Shown piece after piece: positions 54,942-64,000 of a stretch of DNA of 64,000 nt (positions within the stretch are counted from its first letter, which is position 1; every line of letters begins with the position of its first letter). The DNA lies in the NCBI RefSeq assembly GCF_000235365.1, contig NC_016456.1, forward strand, positions 620,001 through 684,000, in the 5' to 3' direction. A program made the translations under genes and the position numbers. The DNA comes from Eremothecium cymbalariae DBVPG#7215 (Eukaryota > Ascomycota > Saccharomycetes > Saccharomycetales > Saccharomycetaceae). Under the pieces are notes generated by a model that worked only from the letters and a program-made list of their open reading frames with translations, searched no databases and was not told where the DNA came from.

Positions 54942-55544
54942 CTACATGCAATTTGCCATTCTTACTTTCAGTAGCCAACACAAGTACACAAAATCATAAC
55001 AGATAACAGCATAACCAATTGGACCTAGTCCAGAACCTGAAAAAGGCTTGGAAAGAGACTCCAAACTATGCTTCACTGATCTATTTAACTTCACTAAGTA
55101 ACTTGACAACAAGCCAACTAACCCGACATCACTGATTTTTTGTGGAGATGTATCTACATCTTCAGCTCTCGTAATGTACTTCCGTTCCTGTCTTTGGCGC
55201 CATCTAACCCAATTTATCACAGCGAGCGTCAAGCCAGATACCACATATATTCCAATGGTCCAAGTTAGCAGTATATCGACAAGAGAGGGTAAATGTTCTC
55301 TAACCGTTGCAAGTGCCCCGGTTGTGTATTTAGGCTCTATGAACACGATGGTTAGAGTATTGCTGACATACAACGGGAAATAACCGAACAAAACTGCCCA
55401 TAACGAATGGCGCTTTAACCAAATTAGTGATTTCCTAATCCTAGGTAGACTTATGCAGCTCGGTAACCACCCCTCATCACCAGCTTCCGAAGAAGGTGGC
55501 GGGCTTACGTCTGTGGGTCTTGGGTCTAAACTTCTGATTCTCAT
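54942..55544 (-). CDS. MCP1: Mcp1-like mitochondrial outer-membrane protein, C-terminally shortened
   Basis: 200 residues, against 302 in S. cerevisiae Mcp1. The first DUF1691-type unit is clear (RKSLIWLKRHSLWAVLFGYF, YVSNTLTIVFIEP, REHLPSLVDILLTWTIGIYVVSG), with about three membrane helices ending in YAVICYDFVYLCWLL. The protein then stops (RMANCM) where S. cerevisiae Mcp1 continues with a second helical half. Only 132 bp separate this stop from the GIP3/HER1 stop, so the missing half cannot be hidden in another frame. Mcp1 works with Vps13 at vacuole-mitochondria contacts and suppresses ERMES mutants. Position corresponds to YOR228C. It may be a shortened but working form or a decaying copy. 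Confidence 0.82.
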   Translation of the reverse strand: MRIRSLDPRPTDVSPPPSSEAGDEGWLPSCISLPRIRKSLIWLKRHSLWAVLFGYFPLYVSNTLTIVFIEPKYTTGALATVREHLPSLVDILLTWTIGIYVVSGLTLAVINWVRWRQRQERKYITRAEDVDTSPQKISDVGLVGLLSSYLVKLNRSVKHSLESLSKPFSGSGLGPIGYAVICYDFVYLCWLLKVRMANCM

Positions 55545-56123
55545 TGCACAAACAGTAGATACACCTATATTTGCGGCGATATTTATATATATGGTTCAGA
55601 ATTGTGGTTTATGCAAAGAGCAAGCTCGGTATTTTTGAAAGGCTGACCATTTCTGTCGTAAACCAAATGTGACGTCTTTCATGTCCAAATTATTCAGATA
55701 ACAAGCTGGATATTGTTGTAATAGTTCTCAGAAAAGGTTTTTAGAAGCCATATAAATATACTCCAAGGATATTAGTAACTTTCAAGCAAGACACGGATAT
55801 TCATTAACACTTTGTTCATAAGAAACCTGCGGTGATCGTGAAATAATATGTCCGAACACAAAAATCTACGAAACTGAGCTTCAACTATGAGAACTCCAAA
55901 TACCCATAGGTTTGGCTCTTGCCTTGGTATATATATACAGTCATTGATCGGATATATAGTCATATATTACCCAATTACTCGATTAGAATGGGATGCAGTT
56001 GCTCATCTTGAATCATGTAAACATAAATTATCACGTGACAAATGTTGAGAATTTTTAAAAGAACTGATTTAACACTCACTGTGAGCCGCCACGACACTTA
56101 CAAGACCAACTTGTGGAAAGGTT
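55545..56123. other. Divergent MCP1/SPP1 intergenic region
   Basis: 579 bp with a TCACGTGA E-box near SPP1. No gene seen. Confidence 0.5.
56031..56038. promoter_or_regulatory. TCACGTGA E-box (Cbf1-type)
   Basis: Palindromic CACGTG core with Cbf1-preferred flanks, about 85 bp upstream of the SPP1 ATG. Confidence 0.5.
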
Positions 56124-57113
56124 ATGAGTTTACCTGGATGGTGTCCGCCGTATAAACCACATAAGAAGGATCAAGTGACTGGCGAGGATGTTTACTGCAT
56201 TTGTAAAAAGCCCGATGGTGGAGAACTGATGGTTCTCTGTGATGGATGCGAGGACTGGTTCCATTTCACTTGCGTCAAGATACCAATAGCTTATAAAGAC
56301 CTTGTATTTTCATTCTATTGTCCGTATTGTCAGGCAGGGATCACAAATCAAGTTCAATGTGGAGTTTGCCTTCCAAAGACAATTTGGAAACGGAAGTGTA
56401 GGTTATTAAACTGTTACAAGGAATGTCTCAAGAATAGTAAATACTGTTGTAGTGAGCATGGTGAGACGTATATGAAAGAACTGCTGAATAGATTTGGAGA
56501 CTCAGAAAGTGAATCAGCAGCTATCTTGAAGCAAATGCTAAAGACTGCTAACTTTGAAAGTTTAGGCTTGAAAGGTATGCCGGTAGCGAAGCGAGAAATG
56601 AACCCACAGCTGTACGATCAGTTAATTGAAGGCGATAAACGACTGGATGATCTACAAAAACAACTGGTTATGTTGCATGATGAAAAGATGCCTTCTATTA
56701 AGGCAATGATGGATTCTCTAAACAAGTACCAGGTGTGGCTGAAGGATGTGGACAAGCTGTTATTTCAAGATAAACGGGAGGAAAGCCCATACGACTTAGC
56801 AGCTTCTAAGAAAAAGGGTAGGGGGAGCAAATCTAAAAAGATAAAGACCAAATCCCTCTGTGGTTACAGCCAAACTCATGTGATACCATGTTCAGCTGAG
56901 GAATTCGTATCCCAATATACGGAAGAGTCTGTAGCCCTGCATTCAATATGCTGCAAATTACGTTGCATAAAGCATCAAGATTGGGCGGATATCCAGCGAA
57001 ATGCTTGGGAATTTGAGATTGAGTGCCTAGAAAATTCAGAACAGAGAATACAGTTATTGATCAACATTCGAAAGGAACAGCTAGCCATCCAGTTCTACGA
57101 GTCACTTAGTTGA
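56124..57113 (+). CDS. SPP1: COMPASS subunit Spp1 (PHD finger)
   Basis: 329 residues (S. cerevisiae 353). A PHD finger at about residues 23-73 (VYCICKKPDGGELMVLCDGC, DWFHFTCVKIP, FYCPYC) reads H3K4me3. A second Cys/His cluster follows (CGVCLPKTIWKRKCRLLNCYKECLKNSKYCCSEH). Then come helical regions and a Lys-rich stretch before a C-terminal Cys/His block (SICCKLRCIKHQDW). Spp1 supports Set1 trimethylation of H3K4 and links COMPASS-marked loops to the meiotic axis through Mer2. Corresponds to YPL138C. Confidence 0.95.
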   Translation: MSLPGWCPPYKPHKKDQVTGEDVYCICKKPDGGELMVLCDGCEDWFHFTCVKIPIAYKDLVFSFYCPYCQAGITNQVQCGVCLPKTIWKRKCRLLNCYKECLKNSKYCCSEHGETYMKELLNRFGDSESESAAILKQMLKTANFESLGLKGMPVAKREMNPQLYDQLIEGDKRLDDLQKQLVMLHDEKMPSIKAMMDSLNKYQVWLKDVDKLLFQDKREESPYDLAASKKKGRGSKSKKIKTKSLCGYSQTHVIPCSAEEFVSQYTEESVALHSICCKLRCIKHQDWADIQRNAWEFEIECLENSEQRIQLLINIRKEQLAIQFYESLS

Positions 57114-57808
57114 TCTGATGTACCTCCATGCATGAATTATTTATCCTCCAAAAGGAAAAATAAAATTCACAGATCTTTCCTTCCCAGTTTTCTGTCCTTC
57201 TAATACCATTTTAGGCACTGCAGTACAGACCTCTGTAGCCTACCCTCGCACATGTATATACATATATATGTGTGTGTTTATCCAAAACAACTAATATCCC
57301 CTCCCTGCCATGCAAAATGGTTCCAACATCCAAAAGCCTGTTGTAATCACCCAAGCACCCATCTGATAATTTTACTTACCATATAACTAGTGAGCTAGAC
57401 CAGATTTGTTAATTAATACATAATCAATTTACCCGTGATGACGTAGCCGATGTCACCCTTCTGCAATATCAGAATTTACCCACCGTGTGAAACGGTCGAC
57501 TAATGCTCAATTAACTAGTATTCGATACCTATGTATGGTACTAGTACTTCCAGAGCTCACCACTAATCAGCCCCTTTTTGACCTTTTACTGTATATGTCG
57601 CTGAGTCAAGTTTGTTGAGATATCTTAATATTTCAAGAGTGACCATCGACAAACGGCTGACAAAATGAAGCAGCAACAAAGAAGGGCACCAACTTGAAAC
57701 AAGTAAAGAGTGTACCGCCATTATAAAGAAATATTTGTACAAATAAGATCAGATTGTGTGTCTAGCATTTGTGAAGTGTTGCCTGGAAGTAGCTATATAT
57801 GAATTAAG
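57114..57808. other. Intergenic: SPP1 terminator and UME1 promoter
   Basis: 695 bp. TTACCCG, a Reb1 core, lies at 57429-57435. The rest is AT-rich with TATACATATATATG near 57256. No gene seen. Confidence 0.55.
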
Positions 57809-59250
57809 ATGATTGCAGGTATGTACACTATGTTTCTAGTGTTTGGAACATCAATGAAGTTGTTAAGGACAAGCGGAATATGAAAGCATTTACTAACGGC
57901 GGTCAAGATCCTACTACGAATAAGATAAAAAACGAAGAGTTTAAAGTTTGGAAGAAGACCATTCCATCTTTATATCAGTATATCAATTCTTTGAAGCCAA
58001 ATTTTTCGTCCTCTGCTGATAGCAAAGAAGGAGAAGCTAGTTGTAGTGTTGTGTTTACACATGATATCTTCGCGAATAGAGAGAAGGGCATACTAAGGGC
58101 ATCAGTTCTAGTCTCTCGGGGTAGTAATATATATGAGGTTGAGTTTCCGTCACCCTTAGGATTACATGTTGAGGAACAAGAGAATGGTGGGGCTAAAGAG
58201 TTGGTGGATCCAGTTTTTGAAGGCAGTATGTTGACTGAAGACATCATTCAGCCAACATGGACTTTTGATGGCGAAAATATTGAAAATATGTTTTATATTG
58301 GGAAACAAGATATGACTGTGATTGCCATTTCCAGCATTGGCTCTTTGGCATGGTTCAAGAACGGTACGTTAACACCGGTACGTGTACTTACAGAAGAGGT
58401 TGCTGAATCATTTAGAGACAACAAGGCATTGTCGCATAAGGATATGATTTCTGTAGATTTTGCAATGTCTACTGATCAGAAAGTAATAGTCAAATCGCAA
58501 AGTGTAATGGTTGACAATAAGAAGCAAAGTTTATTGAAAATCATCGACAACGCAGACAAGCTCGGAAATGTCACGCATACTATTCCTATACCAGGTACAT
58601 CTGTTACCCCCGTGGTTAAGTTTCAGAGCGCTCATTTGTTCAGCACCTGCTCAGATGACAATGTATTGAGATTTTGGGATGTTAGGAAACCTGCTAAGCC
58701 CATCTGGGAACTCAGGGATACTGCAAATGAAGACGGCAACCTGGTCTGTTTGGATACCTCACCAGTTGTGGACTTACTGTTCGCCACTGGCTCGGATAAT
58801 GGAGTTATTAAACTATGGGATTTGAGATCTGTGATTGCTGCTTCACCCGACGAACAGCCTACAGAAATTGCGCGCTTGTACCATCCTGGCAATGATCCAG
58901 TCGCGGGAATTTCCTTCTCCTTCAGCTCGCCAACAATGTTCCTGACCGTAGGCAAGTCAGGTAACATCTACCATTGGGATATTGAGTACATGCTGCAAGA
59001 TTCACACAGCGACGACAGTGATGAGGCTATGGCCGACCCAGAAGAACTACAACAACAGTGTCTGAAGTTTCTCCATACTGGTGGCGGTAGAAGATCGTTG
59101 AGAACCGCTCCCAAGAGATCTACCGTTGCATGGCATGAGAAAATCGCCGATATTGTCACCTGTGTCGATTCAGATACCTTGATAACCATCTATAAACCAT
59201 ACTTCGGCAGAACCGATGATAGCGGGGACGAAGATCCTGAGTACACATGA
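57809..59250 (+). CDS. UME1: WD40 transcriptional regulator Ume1 (UME1/WTM1/WTM2 family), probably spliced
   Basis: I propose two exons, 57809-57818 and 57908-59250, giving 450 residues that start MIADPTTNKIKNEEFKVWKK (S. cerevisiae Ume1 460). The unspliced alternative is ATG 57880 (MKAFTNGGQDPTTNK, 456 residues), but its ATG is preceded by four ATGs in another frame that run into a stop overlapping it. The conserved EFKVWKKTIPSLYQYINSLKP block is followed by a WD40 propeller (FSTCSDDNVLRFWDVRK, FATGSDNGVIKLWDLRS). An acidic end follows (DDSGDEDPEYT). Ume1 is a subunit of the Rpd3L and Rpd3S deacetylase complexes and represses meiotic genes. Single copy of UME1 (YPL139C) and WTM1/WTM2. Confidence 0.9.
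57819..57907 (+). other. Predicted UME1 intron
   Basis: 89 nt: GTATGT (57819-57824), TACTAAC (57891-57897), first downstream AG at 57906-57907 (AAG), 10 nt beyond the branch motif. Joining leaves the frame intact (GCA-GAT-CCT). The AAG acceptor is non-consensus. Confidence 0.72.
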
Positions 59251-59843
59251 CAAATGTATAACTATAATTTCGAACACAAGAATGAACATTCTCCTATAAA
59301 CTGAAACTTATGCGCGTTTTACTTTTGCAGCCAAAAGATAAATTTTACATCCCAAACTATATTATTCACACTATGCTACAATCCTCTGTATATCACTAAG
59401 CTAATCATAACCTAAGGCAACACCACATCCCCTTAGTATATATATATAAACTGATTAATATCTAATTTTCCAACATACTCTCCCGATCCAAATGTCTGAA
59501 TTCTGTCATTTCACGGAGAATATATGTCTACATCCCGAATAGGGGAACAAAACACTGAAAATGCTCAATATCTGAACCTCCACGACTTAAATCCCAACAA
59601 ATCGTACCAAATCATTTAAGAACATACAACCTGTGAAGACCTGCTACCACTTTGATCAGTCGCTTCCATATTAATATTTATCTCTGCTCTTTTTCAATAA
59701 GGGTTTCTCTGATTAAGATAAATTTCACTCGCAAAGCATATCCGACTCATTGAAAAAAAACATAACTTGTTGTCTTTGACACACAAACCAATAAAAGGTT
59801 TGTCTATTATCATAAATAATAATCGCCAGGCATCATCAAACGC
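59251..59843. other. Intergenic: UME1 terminator and MKK promoter
   Basis: 593 bp, AT-rich, no gene and no strong motif seen. Confidence 0.5.
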
Positions 59844-61460
59844 ATGGATAATATGGCCTTTCTATTCAAACCGCCTGAGCAAAGGAAGCGCAATGAGAGA
59901 TCCCCTAAGCTTTCTTTACCCACAATGCTGGTGAATAATTCATCTTCGAGTGTGGAATGTCAGGTATCTGGTTCCCAATCATCTCCAATTGCATTTTCGT
60001 CTTCTACGGGTCCAAAACATCAGCGACAGACACTGCGCATGTCGTCTTCTTTTTCTCAGTCTACTTGTTCGCCTATATCGACGACTTTAGACTCGTCCAG
60101 ACTTGATACAGGTTCCAGCCCATCATCGCCGCCTGCAACTGCAGCGTTCAAAAGGCCTGCTCCACCAAGCATGTTGACTTGTGCAATTTTAAATTCTGAT
60201 CACAATACAAACCAATTAGTTGGCCGCATATCGTCTATACAGCAAGATCATGACTTTGCAGACAGAAAGGTATATGCAACGGAGGTGTCTCCTGTTGCAT
60301 CAGTTTCGAGCGGGCAAATACACCAGCTTCCATATACTTCGAACGATCATAGCAGGTCCATTGAATCGTATCCTTTAGCTGGGGTTGCCACGCATGACAG
60401 TGTTAGTTCTGCAAGCTATTTGCCTTCTCCGAAAAAGCTGTCCGCTGAAGTGTTGCCTGGTTCTTCACCGAGCAGTAACACTGACAAACAGGATATCAAA
60501 GTGGCGTCACCCTTAGTGGAGACCAAAAAATTCAACGACGTTGACGAGCTTGAGGAGGAGATGTGGACTCACTTCCATTTGAAAGATCAGATCGAAGAGC
60601 TTGGAATATTGGGCGAAGGAGCCGGTGGTTCTGTCGTCAAGTGCAAATTGAAAACAGGCACCAAAATATTTGCATTGAAGGCTATCACCACGTTGAATAG
60701 CGACCAAGAGTCTCAGAAGCAAATCTTCAGAGAACTTCAGTTCAATAAGAGTTGCAAATCTAGCTTCATCGTTCAATACTACGGCATGTTCACTGATCAG
60801 GAACACTCTTCGATATACATTGCAATGGAATACATGGGCGGGAAATCATTAGACGCCATATACAAACACTTACTAAAGTATGGGGGAAGAGTTAGTGAGA
60901 AGGTTCTTGGCAAGATAGCGGAAAGTGTCTTAAGAGGTCTATCCTACCTACATGAAAGAAAAATCATCCACCGTGATATCAAACCCCAAAACGTTCTATT
61001 AAACGAAGCTGGTGAAGTCAAACTATGCGACTTCGGTGTCAGTGGCGAGGCAGTTAACTCTCTAGCTACGACTTTCACAGGAACTTCCTACTACATGGCC
61101 CCAGAACGAATTCAAGGCCAACCATACAGTGTCACAAGCGACGTCTGGTCTCTTGGTCTCACACTGCTCGAGGTTGCACAAGCCCACTTTCCATTCGATT
61201 CGGGAAAAATGGCTGCAAATATGCCACCAATTGAGCTGCTAATGTTGATCTTAACCTTCACACCACAACTGAAAGACGAGCCCGAATCTAATATCGCATG
61301 GAGCAAAGCATTCAAATCTTTCATTGAATTTTGTCTGAAGAAAGAGTCACGTGAAAGACCTTCCCCAAGACAAATGCTACAACATCCATGGATTCAAGGA
61401 CAGTTAAAGAGACAAGTGAACATGGCAAAGTTCATCCAGAAGTGCTGGGCAGTCAAGTAG
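59844..61460 (+). CDS. MKK1: MAP kinase kinase of the cell-wall integrity pathway (Mkk1/Mkk2)
   Basis: 538 residues (S. cerevisiae 506-508). The N-terminal 230 residues are Ser/Pro-rich and regulatory. The kinase domain has its glycine loop GEGAGGSVV at about residues 257-265, the catalytic His-Arg-Asp at 376-378 (HRDIKPQNVLLN) and DFG. The activation segment VSGEAVNSLATTFTGTSYYMAPE carries the Ser and Thr that Bck1 phosphorylates. It activates the MAP kinase Slt2/Mpk1 below Pkc1 and Bck1. Pre-duplication copy of MKK1 (YOR231W) and MKK2 (YPL140C). Confidence 0.97.
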   Translation: MDNMAFLFKPPEQRKRNERSPKLSLPTMLVNNSSSSVECQVSGSQSSPIAFSSSTGPKHQRQTLRMSSSFSQSTCSPISTTLDSSRLDTGSSPSSPPATAAFKRPAPPSMLTCAILNSDHNTNQLVGRISSIQQDHDFADRKVYATEVSPVASVSSGQIHQLPYTSNDHSRSIESYPLAGVATHDSVSSASYLPSPKKLSAEVLPGSSPSSNTDKQDIKVASPLVETKKFNDVDELEEEMWTHFHLKDQIEELGILGEGAGGSVVKCKLKTGTKIFALKAITTLNSDQESQKQIFRELQFNKSCKSSFIVQYYGMFTDQEHSSIYIAMEYMGGKSLDAIYKHLLKYGGRVSEKVLGKIAESVLRGLSYLHERKIIHRDIKPQNVLLNEAGEVKLCDFGVSGEAVNSLATTFTGTSYYMAPERIQGQPYSVTSDVWSLGLTLLEVAQAHFPFDSGKMAANMPPIELLMLILTFTPQLKDEPESNIAWSKAFKSFIEFCLKKESRERPSPRQMLQHPWIQGQLKRQVNMAKFIQKCWAVK

Positions 61461-61678
61461 GATCATTAACTGGCATCTATTTAACTAAATTCAATTCTTT
61501 CCTTCAACTGTCGCCCTACACGGGATCGTTCGATATGCCTTGAAATTTTTTTTCTCACCAAAAAATTTTGCAACGTTCTTTCGATTCGCCACAAATGGAA
61601 TCTCAATCTATAAGTGATACCTTTGACGTGGGTGTTTTCAAGCTTTTTGAGAGCTAGAATAAGTTTACTCACTGTACC

Positions 61679-62398
61679 ATGAGGCAATTTTCATCATTAG
61701 TTTTGAGATCGAGGGCTGCAGCTCCAACTTTGAGGGCTTTTTCGTCAATTCGAGTTGGGCCTGCCATTACCACCTATGGTGGGATATTATCGACTAGAGT
61801 GCAGGGGTTGAGATTCTATTCTGAAGAAGCAAAGAAATCTGACAGTGATGCAGCGGCATCTGAAAAGGAATCGGAGGGCGTTTCTGTCAATGGGGAACAG
61901 AAAAGAATTAATGAATTAGAGGAAATACTAGCGTCGAAGTCGAAGGAAGTGACAGAGTTGAAGGACCGTCTGTTGAGATCGATAGCCGATTTCAGAAATT
62001 TACAAGAAGTTACAAAGAAGGATGTGCAGAAAGCAAAGGATTTTGCACTGCAGAAGTTTGCCAGAGATCTTTTAGAATCAGTTGATAACTTTGGACACGC
62101 GTTGAACGCCTTCAAACCAGAGTCCGTGGAGGAATCAAAGGAAATTGCTGACTTATATGATGGTGTTAAAATGACTAGAGATGTGTTTGAAAGGACCCTT
62201 AAGAAGCATGGAATAGAGAAGCTTGAGCCCTTGGGAGAGGAGTTCGACCCTAACAAGCATGAGGCTACCTTTGAGGTACCTCAAGCTGACAAAAAGCCTG
62301 GCACCATATGCCATGTGCAACAGATAGGGTTTACGCTAAACAACAGAGTCATCAGACCCGCTAAAGTTGGTGTTGTGAAGGATAACGATACTGCTTAA
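61679..62398 (+). CDS. MGE1: Mitochondrial GrpE nucleotide-exchange factor Mge1
   Basis: 239 residues (S. cerevisiae 228). A mitochondrial presequence (MRQFSSLVLRSRAAAPTLRAF) comes first, then a long dimerising helix (about residues 70-120, NELEEILASKSKEVTELKDRL) and the GrpE beta-domain (HEATFEVPQADKKPGTICHVQQIGFTLNNRVIRPAKVGV). Nucleotide exchange factor for Hsp70 Ssc1 in matrix import and folding, and for Ssq1 in Fe-S assembly with Isu1, also in this window. Corresponds to YOR232W. Confidence 0.98.
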   Translation: MRQFSSLVLRSRAAAPTLRAFSSIRVGPAITTYGGILSTRVQGLRFYSEEAKKSDSDAAASEKESEGVSVNGEQKRINELEEILASKSKEVTELKDRLLRSIADFRNLQEVTKKDVQKAKDFALQKFARDLLESVDNFGHALNAFKPESVEESKEIADLYDGVKMTRDVFERTLKKHGIEKLEPLGEEFDPNKHEATFEVPQADKKPGTICHVQQIGFTLNNRVIRPAKVGVVKDNDTA

Positions 62399-64000
62399 AG
62401 AGATAGGACCCTGTCCCAGGCCAATCTCCCCTCCATCTACTATTATAACGATCAAAGAGAGATGTTTCCATCTATACCTTTTTTTTCAACGACTGTTTTT
62501 ACTAATGCCACAAGTCATGTACATAAAAGATGCTTTACCTTTGTCAACGTTATCCTCGTTGACAATTTGTCACAAGATATAACAGAAACAAATAAAATAC
62601 AATGTAATTAAAAGGATGTCCCCTCTGCGATATGGAATTATCCATGTTCTTTATCGGGCTGTCTGTTCCTCACGATGTGGGTATGCATATATATCCGTTC
62701 TGTATAAGGCGATAATACCTTGCAGATTTCCAAAGCATTCCCAAGCTCAAAATTTTCTAGAGAAAGTAGGCACTTTAAGTAAAAATATTAGCATTTACAA
62801 TTCCGCGGTGAGGAAACGTAAAACATTTTACTCGACGTAATGTGCCTCTCGTCCGACGAAGGCCCCTTTCCCTTCCTGTCGTGAAGGAGATGCAGTCCGC
62901 AATACTGTTTGAGAACTTTACAAGTGGTTAGCTAGCGTGTGCGACCCCCACCCCCTCTCGATAGAACCTCTGGGGCTAAACTTGCTCTACAAACTAAAGT
63001 AGTTCACCAACGTACCAAAAAGAGGACTCTTTCCACCTGACACGGATGCAACCCAGCTATACTATCTTCCCAAAGGAATACGATACAAAGAGGAAATGTG
63101 TTCTCCTTTTTAATCCGGCTCACTAACCCGGTCGTCATCTAATAGAGGCCGTGACGTATGCATTGATATGAACAAACCCATATTTTACCCTGAAAGTAAC
63201 AAGCATCCCTAGCCTCAGCAACGCATCAAGAAACTTTAATTGGAATATCACCACATCAGAAGGGAAAGAAAGCCTCCCCAACCCCACTCTAAACCTCCAC
63301 CACCAGCACCACCACACATCACCACAGTCTATCTCTCACTTCACACCATTTTCCAAAAATCCATTCTTCCTCTTTGTAATTCTCCCCTCTTAAAACCCTT
63401 CATGCGACATACTACCCCTGTCTGTACACATATATACATATATATTTTCCCAATCTGTCAACAAGTGGATTTATTCCCAAATTCAATAAACAGTAATTCC
63501 ACATCTAATACTTAATACCAGATCGTCCCACCTACATATTTTCCATCACCACTTCCTTTTCTCTCCTCCATAAAAATCCTCCAACCACTGCAAAACCTCA
63601 CCGTTTACAAACCCCTTACCATCTGGGAGACACGAAACCTCATTGCGACTACAAGCCCTTTCAACCATTCACACACGTAGCCCACGGCTTTACACCCTTT
63701 CTGCGCCCATAGAAACCATTAGCTTGTATGTTCCCAAAATCTTCAAGTTTTGAAATACCAAAATAAGAACTAAAAACAAATCTGAAACAGCAAAACAAAA
63801 CATTAAGCAAAAAAGGTAGTAAGATTGTTATTCTTACAAGATCGAATTCTTAGCTAGTTTTGCACAATCCAAAAGCAGACATTAACTGAGGTATAGTAGG
63901 AACTTCAGCAGGTAGGATTGAGGCCAGAATAGAGGAAACCAAATACGGGTATTTGGGTTATTTGGGGACTTTAGTAGAGATTTTTTCGGTTTTCCTTTTA
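62399..64000. other. Long intergenic region after MGE1, upstream of the next gene
   Basis: 1.6 kb without a gene I can support. Several CCCCT words (near 62620, 62862, 62949, 63384, 63415) resemble stress elements but lie in C-rich sequence. An A-rich stretch near 63750-63810 may be a leader. Gene order predicts KIN4/FRK1 (YOR233W/YPL141C) just beyond the right edge, so much of this may be its promoter. A 74-codon ORF at 62616-62840 is not recognised. Confidence 0.5.

Noticed and set aside
62616..62840. 74-codon ORF after MGE1
   Set aside because: No recognisable homology or composition typical of a gene, and it lies in the expected promoter region of the next gene.

Overview
This window is a nuclear segment of a budding yeast (family Saccharomycetaceae). 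The genes are dense and mostly intronless. Where introns occur they have the strict yeast signals (GTATGT/GTACGT, TACTAAC or CACTAAC, AG), and every protein that can be named is a Saccharomyces-type ortholog. Gene order places the species outside the whole-genome-duplication clade. From RNY1 to MGE1 the genes interleave, in order and orientation, the two duplicated S. cerevisiae tracks YPL123-YPL140 and YOR208-YOR232. Genes that are ohnolog pairs in S. cerevisiae (ODC1/ODC2, ISU1/ISU2, GIP3/HER1, MKK1/MKK2, UME1 with WTM1/WTM2) occur once here. The gene set, gene lengths and lack of MEI5 fit Kluyveromyces or a close relative; I cannot name the species.

Layout. 1-291: 3' end of VPS30/ATG6. 702-3314: a divergent ribonucleotide reductase large subunit that does not belong to the conserved gene order and sits at a rearrangement breakpoint. 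4.1-9.5 kb: RNY1, SPC29 and PTP2, with a 46-bp perfect palindrome in the SPC29/PTP2 promoter. 9.7-22.1 kb: KAP120, NPT1, an unrecognised acidic protein, NAN1, RPB10 and MGM1. 23.1-29.5 kb: HHO1 (with intron), TBF1 and STE4, separated by 1-1.5 kb intergenic stretches. 29.7-31.6 kb: SAS5 and TAF14, tandem YEATS genes that share an intron position. 31.9-39.8 kb: AIM41, RUD3, RFC1 (two probable homopolymer frameshifts) and STE13. 40.3-46.1 kb: RPL5, RCN2, COX11, RDS2 and MCT1. 46.6-50.7 kb: ODC, the snoRNA snR35 on the minus strand, DSC3, RPB8 and ISU1. 51.4-62.4 kb: GIP3/HER1, a shortened MCP1, SPP1, UME1 (with a likely unannotated intron), MKK1/2 and MGE1. 62.4-64 kb is the upstream region of the next gene, probably KIN4/FRK1, whose coding sequence lies outside.

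The genes are a normal housekeeping mix: RNA polymerase subunits, ribosome biogenesis and rRNA modification, DNA replication, chromatin, mitochondrial biogenesis, pheromone and cell-wall signalling. There is no operon-like unit. Shared logic lies in divergent promoters (NAN1/RPB10 with PAC+RRPE, RPL5/RCN2 with a Rap1 site, ISU1/GIP3 with twin Reb1 sites). No tRNA, transposon, LTR, centromere or CRISPR array was seen.

Start sites were chosen at ATG codons. For several genes the open frame runs further upstream without an ATG, and I trimmed it to the first ATG that agrees with the family. All names rest on remembered family sequences and gene order; no database search was run.
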